Assembly (NCBI GenBank): GCA_016205125.1
Contig: JACQJE010000134.1
Span: forward strand, 1 to 7,395
Length of the DNA: 7,395 nt
Reading direction: 5' to 3'
DNA from: Deltaproteobacteria bacterium
GTDB taxonomy: Bacteria; Bdellovibrionota; O2-12-FULL-43-9; JACQJE01
The notes below the pieces were generated by a model. That model saw nothing but the letters and a program-made list of their open reading frames with translations, was not told where the DNA came from and made no database searches. Position numbers and translations under genes: made by a program. Positions 1 to 5,450 of this stretch are shown here, piece by piece (the stretch's first letter is position 1; each line of letters opens with the position of its first letter).

Positions 1-1
1 C

Positions 2-94
2 TTTAGGGAAGATTTGGGTCGTCTTCCTGAAGAAATCCGGGGTGAAATTCGCCACGCACTCCGCGAATTCTTAGATTTGGAAACAGAGGATTAA
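2..94 (+). CDS. 3' end of an unidentified gene (partial, C-terminal 30 residues)
   Basis: A plus-strand frame is open from the left edge to a TAA at 92-94 and gives about 30 residues ending LREFLDLETED. It is charged and amphipathic (LPEEIRGEIRHALREFL), as expected of a C-terminal helix, and it converges on ppdK. The pattern GRLPEEI...ALR.FL loosely resembles the last helix of MazF/PemK-type toxins, but that is recall from a very short piece and not an identification. Its reality rests on its protein-like composition, its frame, and a terminator-like structure just downstream. The rest of the gene lies outside the window. Confidence 0.45.
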   Translation, partial: FREDLGRLPEEIRGEIRHALREFLDLETED

Positions 95-97
95 CCG

Positions 98-145
98 CGC
101 AGCGGCACATTTTGTCACTGCGTCCTATACCTTTTTTTATTTTTT
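98..145 (+). terminator. Terminator-like hairpin and T-rich tract between convergent genes
   Basis: On the plus strand CGCAGCG (98-104) can pair with CACTGCG (116-122) except for one C/A mismatch, across an 11-nt loop. A T-rich tract follows at 132-145, about 9 nt after the stem. That gap and the mismatch make it a mediocre intrinsic terminator for the plus-strand gene ending at 94. The T tract also encodes the Lys-Lys-stop end of ppdK on the other strand. On the minus strand the stem gains a G-U pair but no T run follows it, so ppdK has no obvious intrinsic terminator here. Confidence 0.3.
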
Positions 146-2893
146 GATGGGGCCTGCTGACCGAAGCGCGGCCTGCGCGGCAGCGAGGCGGGCCACCGCC
201 ACCCGATAGGGAGAACAGCTCACGTAGTCGAGACCGAGCTTGTGGCAGAAGGCGACGGAGGCGGGGTCACCGCCATGCTCACCGCAGATGCCGATCTTGA
301 GCTGCTTCTTCGTCTTGCGGCCGAGCTCCACCGCGATGGCCATCAGTTTTCCCACCCCTTTTTCGTCAATCGACGCGAAGGGGTCAGTCACAAAGATCTT
401 CTTCTCTTCATAAGCGGGCATGAATGAGGCCGCATCATCCCGGCTGATCCCATACGTCGTCTGGGTGAGATCGTTGGTGCCGAAAGAGAAGAAGTCCATT
501 TGCTCTGCAATCTCATCTGCCACCAAAGCGGCCCGGGGGAGCTCAATCATTGTTCCGACCGTATAGTCGAGGCTGCAGGAGTAGCGATCCATCACCCGCT
601 GTGCAACAGAATCGACCCTGGATCTGAGAATCTTCACTTCTGCCGCATCCGCGACCAGAGGGATCATGATTTCCGGAATGACGCGCACATTCTCCTTTGT
701 CTGAAGGAGACAAGCCGCTTCGATGATTGCTTCAACCTGCATTTCGTAAATCTCAGAGTGCGTAATTCCCAATCGGCAGCCGCGATGACCGAGCATCGGG
801 TTGGCTTCGCGCATTCGATCGACCAGACTCTCTGCGGCCTCCAGAGTGAGTCCGAGAGTTTTCGCCAGCTCTTCAATATCTTCTTTCTGGCGGGGGAGGA
901 ATTCATGGAGAGGGGGATCGAGGAGGCGGATGGTCACGGGGAGGCCATCCATGTGGCGCAGGATCCCCATGAAGTCATTGCGCTGCATCGGGAGAATCTC
1001 CTGGACTGCTGAGCGCCTCGCTTCCGGGTTGTTCGCAATAATGAGGCGCCGCACGGCGAGAATCCGGTCCTCCCCAAAGAACATATGCTCGGTGCGGCAG
1101 AGGCCAATCCCTTCAGCCCCAAATTTTCTGGCAACAGCGGCGTCTTCAGGGAGGTCGGCGTTGGCGCGAACTTTTAATGTGCGAAAGGTGTCGGCCCACT
1201 GCAGGAGCTCTCTTGCTTCTGTGCTGAATTCCCCTTTGATCGTTGAAACTGTCCCGCGAAGAACTTCACCCGTTGTTCCGTCAAGTGTGAGCAGTGTCCC
1301 CTCCGGGAATTTCTCCCCTTTGATTTCACAACGATTCTCATCCAGATGAACCGTCAGATCAAAACAGCCGACAATACAGCATTTCCCCATCCCGCGTGTC
1401 ACGACCGCGGCATGAGAAGTCATTCCGCCGCGGGAGGTGAGGATCCCCTGGGCCGCGTGCATCCCGCCAATGTCTTCGGGAGAGGTCTCAGGTCGAACGA
1501 GAAGGACTTTTTTCCCTTGTGCGGACCATGCCACTGCGCGCTCCGGGTGAAAAACGATATGCCCGCTTGCCGCACCTGGAGAGGCAGGCAATCCTTCCGC
1601 CAAAATCTCCTTGTGCGCGCTTGGATCGACTTGATTATGCAGCATGCCGGAGAGCTGTTCAGGAGAGAGCCGGAGCACCGCTTCTTCTTTCGTGATCAAT
1701 CCCTCTTTCGCCATTTCCACGGCGATGCGCGCGGCGGATTTCCCAGTGCGCTTGCCGCGCCGGCACTGCAGCATCCAGAAATTCCCCTTCTGGACAGTAA
1801 ACTCGACATCCTGCATATCGAGGTAATGCTTTTCCAGGAGATCGCAAACTTCGAGAAGTTCCGCGTAGGAAGAGGGATTCCAATCGCGCATTCTGGAAAG
1901 GGGGAGCGGGTCGCGTGTCCCTGCAACGACATCTTCCCCCTGGGCATTCACCAGAAATTCTCCGTAGACCCTCTTTTCGCCCGTCGCTGGATTTCGCGTA
2001 AAAGCGACCCCGCTTGCAGAATCCTCTCCCATGTTGCCAAAGACCATCGTCTGAACGGTCACCGCCGTTCCGAGATCATCCGGAATATTGTGAATGCGCC
2101 GGTACTCGGCGGCACGAGGAATATCCCAAGAGGCAAAGACTGCACCAATGGCTTGGTAGAGTTGCCAGTGGACATCTTCGAGCAGAATTTCCCCCTCACC
2201 CTGACCCTCTCCCTCCAGGGGAGGGGGGGTGGTGGCCGTCATCAAGGTTTTAAACTCGCCGGCCAATTTGCGAAGGGACGAAAGGGGTAACTTCGCATCG
2301 TCATCTACTCCAGCTTTCCTTTTCTCTTCTCCCAGCTTTTTTTCGAACGCTCTGGAATCGATTCCCAGAACCACGTCGCCAAACATCTGCAGGAAGCGGC
2401 GATAGCTGTCATAGGCGAAGCATTCATTCCCCGTCAGTTTCGCCAGACCTTCTGCCGTCTTTTCATTCAGGCCAAGGTTGAGGATCGTCTCCATCATGCC
2501 AGGCATACTGACTGCGGCACCAGAACGGACAGAAAGAAGAAGCGGATTGGAAGGATCGCCAAAGCGCGTGCCGGTCATCGATTCCAGTTTTTCGACCGCT
2601 TTCCTGATCTCTTTGACGAGTGGAGCTGAAAGTTTCTTCTCTTTCCGATAAAGTGAGCAGAGGCGCGTCGAAAGAACAAAACCAGGAGGGACGGGAAGCC
2701 CAATGCGCGTCATTTCTCCAAGACCGGCCCCTTTTCCCCCCATTTCCGAGAGGAGCTCTTTGCCGCCGTCTGTTTTTTTATTGCCAAAAAAGTAAATGAC
2801 TTTTTTTGACAGCTTTACCTGATCAGAAGCAGGCTTGCGCGGTTTCTTTGTGCGTTTGGTTGTGATTTTCTCCATTTCCATCTGTTCCATCAT
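137..2893 (-). CDS. ppdK: Pyruvate, phosphate dikinase (PPDK)
   Basis: This cytosolic enzyme interconverts pyruvate + ATP + Pi and PEP + AMP + PPi. It serves gluconeogenesis or PPi-linked glycolysis. The 918 residues hold all three domains. The N-terminal nucleotide-binding domain has MGGKGAGLGEM (K54) and SVRSGAAVSMPGMMETILNLG (R123). The swivelling phosphohistidine domain has GGMTSHAAV with His494, preceded by the Thr492 that PPDK regulatory proteins modify. The C-terminal TIM-barrel PEP/pyruvate domain has R600, R656, E784, N807 and the catalytic Cys870 in GICGEHGGDP. From the His onward, spacing matches Clostridium symbiosum PPDK as I recall it, so the enzyme should be active. Two oddities are a ~31-residue Lys-rich N-terminal extension and an in-frame repeat insert at residues 223-234. 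A good AGGAGA Shine-Dalgarno (SD) supports the start. It lies 74 bp after glyS on the same strand. Confidence 0.97.
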   Translation of the reverse strand: MMEQMEMEKITTKRTKKPRKPASDQVKLSKKVIYFFGNKKTDGGKELLSEMGGKGAGLGEMTRIGLPVPPGFVLSTRLCSLYRKEKKLSAPLVKEIRKAVEKLESMTGTRFGDPSNPLLLSVRSGAAVSMPGMMETILNLGLNEKTAEGLAKLTGNECFAYDSYRRFLQMFGDVVLGIDSRAFEKKLGEEKRKAGVDDDAKLPLSSLRKLAGEFKTLMTATTPPPLEGEGQGEGEILLEDVHWQLYQAIGAVFASWDIPRAAEYRRIHNIPDDLGTAVTVQTMVFGNMGEDSASGVAFTRNPATGEKRVYGEFLVNAQGEDVVAGTRDPLPLSRMRDWNPSSYAELLEVCDLLEKHYLDMQDVEFTVQKGNFWMLQCRRGKRTGKSAARIAVEMAKEGLITKEEAVLRLSPEQLSGMLHNQVDPSAHKEILAEGLPASPGAASGHIVFHPERAVAWSAQGKKVLLVRPETSPEDIGGMHAAQGILTSRGGMTSHAAVVTRGMGKCCIVGCFDLTVHLDENRCEIKGEKFPEGTLLTLDGTTGEVLRGTVSTIKGEFSTEARELLQWADTFRTLKVRANADLPEDAAVARKFGAEGIGLCRTEHMFFGEDRILAVRRLIIANNPEARRSAVQEILPMQRNDFMGILRHMDGLPVTIRLLDPPLHEFLPRQKEDIEELAKTLGLTLEAAESLVDRMREANPMLGHRGCRLGITHSEIYEMQVEAIIEAACLLQTKENVRVIPEIMIPLVADAAEVKILRSRVDSVAQRVMDRYSCSLDYTVGTMIELPRAALVADEIAEQMDFFSFGTNDLTQTTYGISRDDAASFMPAYEEKKIFVTDPFASIDEKGVGKLMAIAVELGRKTKKQLKIGICGEHGGDPASVAFCHKLGLDYVSCSPYRVAVARLAAAQAALRSAGPIKK
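2192..2229. repeat. Palindromic GC-rich dispersed-type repeat inside ppdK
   Basis: The plus strand reads CCCCTCACCCTGACCCTCTC and continues through a C/G palindrome. CCCTCTCCCT (2205-2214) can pair with GGGGAGGGGG (2218-2227) across the loop CCA, with two G-T wobbles. This is the familiar 'CCCTCACCCT..CCCTCTCC' repeat, whose translations (PLTLTLS..GRG, HPDPLPPGEG) recur as spurious ORFs in many bacterial genomes. Here it lies inside ppdK and is read in frame as PPPLEGEGQGEG. The repeat family is recognised from memory. Copy number in this genome cannot be judged, since only one copy is in the window. Confidence 0.75.
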
Positions 2894-2898
2894 TGGTT

Positions 2899-2904
2899 TC
2901 TCCT
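2899..2904 (-). promoter_or_regulatory. Ribosome-binding site of ppdK
   Basis: On the minus strand AGGAGA lies 5 nt before the ATG at 2893 and 8 nt before a second in-frame ATG at 2890. Either start keeps the basic N-terminal extension, because no comparable site precedes residues 30-40 where family homology begins. The site follows closely after the 26-nt repeat in the glyS-ppdK gap. Confidence 0.7.
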
Positions 2905-2915
2905 AATCCCCTTTG

Positions 2916-2941
2916 GATCCTTCGCTTCGCTCAGGATGACA
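2916..2941. repeat. 26-nt dispersed repeat, copy 1 (glyS-ppdK gap)
   Basis: These 26 nt are identical to 4322-4347 and in the same orientation. The unit carries inverted ends ATCCT...AGGAT around TCGCTTCGCTC. Its reverse-complement reading frame gives the peptide HPERSEGS, a well-known artefact of a repeat scattered through many bacterial genomes. It fills over a third of the 74-bp gap between glyS and ppdK, and no terminator or promoter is evident in the rest of that gap. Confidence 0.85.
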
Positions 2942-2967
2942 AGGGACTCTAGATGACAAATTCAACA

Positions 2968-4293
2968 TCACTCATGATGCGCGAATTTGTCCTCAAAATA
3001 CTCTGCCAGGCGATCCATCGCCACCCGATCCTGCTCCATGGTGTCGCGGTCCCTCACGGTGACCTTCTGATCCTCCAGAGACTGAAAATCGACCGTCACA
3101 CAGAAGGGGGTCCCGACTTCATCCTGGCGGCGATAGCGGCGGCCGATACTTCCTGCGTCATCATACATCGAGCGATAGCGCCGGCGGAAATCGTGAAACA
3201 ATTTGTCAGCCGCTTCGATCAATGGGTCTTTCTTTAAGAGGGGAAAGAAGGCGATTTCAACTGGCGCTACCGCCTTTGGAAATTTAAGATAAACGCGCTT
3301 TTCTCCCCTCACCTCTTCTTCCGAATAGGCATCGAGAAGGGTCGCTAACAAAGCGCGATCGCATCCGGCGGAGGTTTCGATGACATAGGGGATGTAGTGA
3401 GCATTTGTTTCGACATCGAAATATTCGAGATTGCGCCGCGAATACTGCTGATGGCGAGCCAGATCAAAGTCGGTCCGGTTGTGGATCCCTTCTATTTCCT
3501 GCCAGCCAAAGGGGAATTCAAACTGAATATCCATTGCCTTCTTGGCATAGTGCGCGAGTTCGTCTTTCATATGTTCATGGAGACGAATGCGATGAGAATC
3601 GATGCCAAGTCTGGCATACCAATCGAATCTCGACTGAAGCCACTCTTCAAAAACCTTTTCATCGTCACCGGGTCGGACAAAATACTGCATCTCCATCTGC
3701 TCGAACTCGCGTGTCCTGAAGATGAAATTTCCAGGGGTGATTTCGTTTCGGAATGCCTTTCCAATTTGCGCAAGTCCGCAGGGGACTTTTAATCGGGCTG
3801 ACTCGACGACATTGTGGAAATTGACGTAGATCCCCTGTGCCGTTTCAGGGCGAAGATAGACGATATTCGCTTCATCCTCTACAGGGCCCATAAAGGTCTT
3901 GAACATGAGATTGAATTTGCGGGCAGAGGTCAGTTCTCCTCCGCATGAAGGACAAATTTGTGCCGTTAAATCGTCTGGCCGAAAACGCTGTTTGCAAGCT
4001 TTGCAGTCGACCAGGAGGTCATTAAATCCCTCGACATGACCCGAAGCTTCCCAGACGGTGTGATGCATGAGGATACTGGCATCGATCCCGACAATATTGG
4101 GATGAGAGGTCATCTCTTCCCACCAGAGTCTTTTGATATTGAGTTTGAGTTCAACACCGAGAGGACCATAGTCCCAGCAGCTTCCCAATCCACCGTAAAT
4201 TTCACTGCTCTGAAATATAAAACCGCGGCGCTTGCAGAGGGAGACCAATTCCTGCATGGAGGGTGTTGTTGAGGGTTCTGCCTTTTTTATCAT
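2968..4293 (-). CDS. glyS: Glycine--tRNA ligase, single-chain alpha2 type
   Basis: This class II aminoacyl-tRNA synthetase charges tRNA-Gly in the cytosol and acts as a homodimer. The 441 residues begin with the family N-terminus (LVSLCKRRGFIFQSSEIYGG, then DYGPLG). A Zn-finger-like insertion follows, with Cys97-x2-Cys100 and Cys114-x2-Cys117. Next come LRPETAQGIYVNF (147-159), motif 2 with FRNE at 181-184 and REFEQMEMQYF, and motif 3 around ETSAGCDRALLA (306-317, Arg313). The C-terminal anticodon-binding domain starts near 343 (APVEIAFFPL). It is slightly shorter than many relatives (~460 residues) but appears complete. The SD is weak: TAGG about 10 nt before the ATG. Identical 26-nt repeats lie in the gaps on both sides. 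It precedes ppdK, an association seen in other bacteria. No T-box leader is visible in the 113-bp upstream gap. Confidence 0.97.
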   Translation of the reverse strand: MIKKAEPSTTPSMQELVSLCKRRGFIFQSSEIYGGLGSCWDYGPLGVELKLNIKRLWWEEMTSHPNIVGIDASILMHHTVWEASGHVEGFNDLLVDCKACKQRFRPDDLTAQICPSCGGELTSARKFNLMFKTFMGPVEDEANIVYLRPETAQGIYVNFHNVVESARLKVPCGLAQIGKAFRNEITPGNFIFRTREFEQMEMQYFVRPGDDEKVFEEWLQSRFDWYARLGIDSHRIRLHEHMKDELAHYAKKAMDIQFEFPFGWQEIEGIHNRTDFDLARHQQYSRRNLEYFDVETNAHYIPYVIETSAGCDRALLATLLDAYSEEEVRGEKRVYLKFPKAVAPVEIAFFPLLKKDPLIEAADKLFHDFRRRYRSMYDDAGSIGRRYRRQDEVGTPFCVTVDFQSLEDQKVTVRDRDTMEQDRVAMDRLAEYFEDKFAHHE

Positions 4294-4321
4294 GCTGAAA
4301 ACCTATCCCCGATAAGAGGGA

Positions 4322-4347
4322 GATCCTTCGCTTCGCTCAGGATGACA
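4322..4347. repeat. 26-nt dispersed repeat, copy 2 (upstream of glyS)
   Basis: This is an exact, same-orientation copy of 2916-2941, located 29 nt upstream of the glyS start. Flanking bases differ on both sides, so the identity ends sharply at 26 nt. The inverted ends ATCCT/AGGAT could form a small hairpin in the glyS leader. A tandem duplication of an 18-nt unit overlaps its right end. Confidence 0.85.
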
Positions 4348-4375
4348 GCCTGTAACGGGATGACAGCTCGTAACG
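4340..4375. repeat. Two-unit 18-nt tandem repeat abutting the 26-nt repeat
   Basis: GGATGACAGCCTGTAACG (4340-4357) is followed at once by GGATGACAGCTCGTAACG (4358-4375), matching at 16 of 18 positions. The first unit begins inside the 26-nt repeat, so the repeat's GGATGAC end has been duplicated together with adjacent sequence. The other copy at 2916-2941 has no such duplication. Confidence 0.75.
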
Positions 4376-4393
4376 GCTCGATAACCTGAGGTA

Positions 4394-4418
4394 GCGCAGA
4401 GCCATTTTAGCTCTGTGC
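4394..4418 (-). terminator. Hairpin spanning the flippase stop codon (weak terminator candidate)
   Basis: GCGCAGAGC (4394-4402) faces GCTCTGTGC (4410-4418) across a 7-nt loop. The stem is 9 bp on the plus strand with one G-T wobble, and 8 bp plus one C/A mismatch in the minus-strand transcript. The TAA of the flippase gene sits in the loop (4407-4409). No T-run follows on the minus strand, so it is not a canonical intrinsic terminator. It may mark a 3' end or processing site between the envelope genes and glyS. Confidence 0.35.
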
Positions 4419-5417
4419 TAGTTGATCCGAGGAGGCGGCCATCTTCACTGCTCCGAGCCTGGTACGACCTTGCAGATAGAAGACAACCCCTACCATATTC
4501 CACGCAAAGTAAACAAGCTGAACAATCGTAAACGAATCGGCACCTGCTGTGGTAGTGCTTGATGAAACAAGCTGAAATAATTGGAGAAATGCGGCCTGAC
4601 CAATTCCGAGACCTCCGGGAAAAAGCGGCACTGCTGTTGTCAGCATCCCTAAAGGGACAAGAAAGAAAAAGTGAGAGATCGGAATTCCAGGACCTCCAAT
4701 CTGTTGAAACGCAAGAAGATAATTCGCCACAAATGCGATCTGCCCCGCACAGGAAAGAAGATGAGCGAAAAGGAGTTCACGCCACCGAGCGCGATAAGCA
4801 TAAATCGCTTCGTAGATCTGCAGGAAGAGGGAGCCTCCGGGAAGCCGCTGAAACATCTTCTGCAGAAAACCGGCCCGATAGAGTTTGGGCGAAAGGGAAA
4901 GCGCTCCAAAAACAGAGACCCCAACTGCGAGAATTGCAGACGTCACAACAAGAGGCAACAGACGATCCGCATTCAAACGGGACAAGCCGTAGAGGGCCCC
5001 AACGAGAGAGAGGATCGCCAGAGTCGATACGCCGATGAAGCGATCCAAGGCAATCGACGTAAAGAGGCGCGTCTTTGCCGTTGTTCCTCCATCTGCCCGG
5101 GCAATATAAAACGCTTTGACCAGATCACCAGTCACTGCGCCAGGCAAAAAAGTGTTGAAAAAAAGACCGATGAAATTGACGCGGACTGTCTCTCGAAGCG
5201 GAAGACGACTCCCCTGCCCTCTGAGGAGGAGATGCCAGCGCACGGTATTGCATGCGATGTTAATCCCAATCAGAAAAAGGGCGGAAGTGAGCCAAAAAGG
5301 TGACGCAAAAATCAGACTCACCGCTTTGAGATCGAGCCGCTCTGTTTTGATCAAATAAGCGACCACTCCGATCGCAAGGATAAACTTTAAGAAAGTAAAT
5401 GACCGACGTTTACCCAA
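4407..5417 (-). CDS. Flippase-like integral membrane protein (YbhN / LPG-synthase TM family)
   Basis: This 336-residue polytopic protein belongs to the lysylphosphatidylglycerol synthase TM-region / YbhN / AglD-like family (UPF0104). About eight or nine hydrophobic segments are visible, e.g. 9-24, 41-59, 80-95, 118-147, 154-176, 215-238, 247-266, 270-288 and 297-316. Family hallmarks are FFNTFLPGAVTGDLVKAFYI (86-105), LDRFIG (124-129) and LTTAVPLFPGGLGIGQAAF (259-277). There is no catalytic domain for lysyl transfer, so it is not an MprF-type synthase. Members are often found with glycosyltransferases and are proposed to move or regulate lipid-linked intermediates; the substrate here is unknown. 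It starts with TTG, supported by a strong SD 8 nt upstream. The next internal Met (188) is far too late. It lies 18 bp after the O-antigen ligase gene, which fits a shared envelope-glycan role. Confidence 0.88.
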   Translation of the reverse strand: MGKRRSFTFLKFILAIGVVAYLIKTERLDLKAVSLIFASPFWLTSALFLIGINIACNTVRWHLLLRGQGSRLPLRETVRVNFIGLFFNTFLPGAVTGDLVKAFYIARADGGTTAKTRLFTSIALDRFIGVSTLAILSLVGALYGLSRLNADRLLPLVVTSAILAVGVSVFGALSLSPKLYRAGFLQKMFQRLPGGSLFLQIYEAIYAYRARWRELLFAHLLSCAGQIAFVANYLLAFQQIGGPGIPISHFFFLVPLGMLTTAVPLFPGGLGIGQAAFLQLFQLVSSSTTTAGADSFTIVQLVYFAWNMVGVVFYLQGRTRLGAVKMAASSDQLAQS

Positions 5418-5421
5418 GAGA

Positions 5422-5431
5422 TCCTCTCCTC
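5422..5431 (-). promoter_or_regulatory. Shine-Dalgarno that fixes the TTG start of the flippase gene
   Basis: The minus strand reads GAGGAGAGGA here, with AGGAG 8 nt from the TTG at 5417. The site begins where the 5431-5450 hairpin closes. The bases either side of it (GAGAT at 5437-5433 and ATCTC at 5422-5418) are also complementary and could place the SD in a hairpin loop. Confidence 0.75.
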
Positions 5432-5450
5432 AATCTCAAAAAAGAGATTG
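5431..5450 (-). other. Perfect 7-bp hairpin at the ligase stop codon
   Basis: In the minus-strand transcript CAATCTC (5450-5444) pairs perfectly with GAGATTG (5437-5431) around a loop of six T. The ligase TGA (5438-5436) spans loop and 3' arm, and the flippase SD starts at the last base of the stem. Read on the plus strand it is followed by CTTTTTT, but no plus-strand gene here needs a terminator. Confidence 0.6.

Noticed and set aside
1346..2290. Long plus-strand open frame (314 codons) and others antisense to ppdK, e.g. 500-1012
   Set aside because: They overlap a clearly functional PPDK on the opposite strand. Their translations are low-complexity or family-free, and one includes the spurious PLTLTLS peptide of the repeat. 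They are shadows of ppdK codon bias.
4294..4406. T-box or other riboswitch leader for glyS
   Set aside because: The 113-bp gap is mostly repeat sequence. No T-box core, specifier stem or terminator/antiterminator pair could be seen.
4303..4503. Short minus-strand frame containing CHPERSEGSP
   Set aside because: This is the standard artefact translation of the dispersed 26-nt repeat. It overlaps the flippase 3' end and has no SD or independent protein character.
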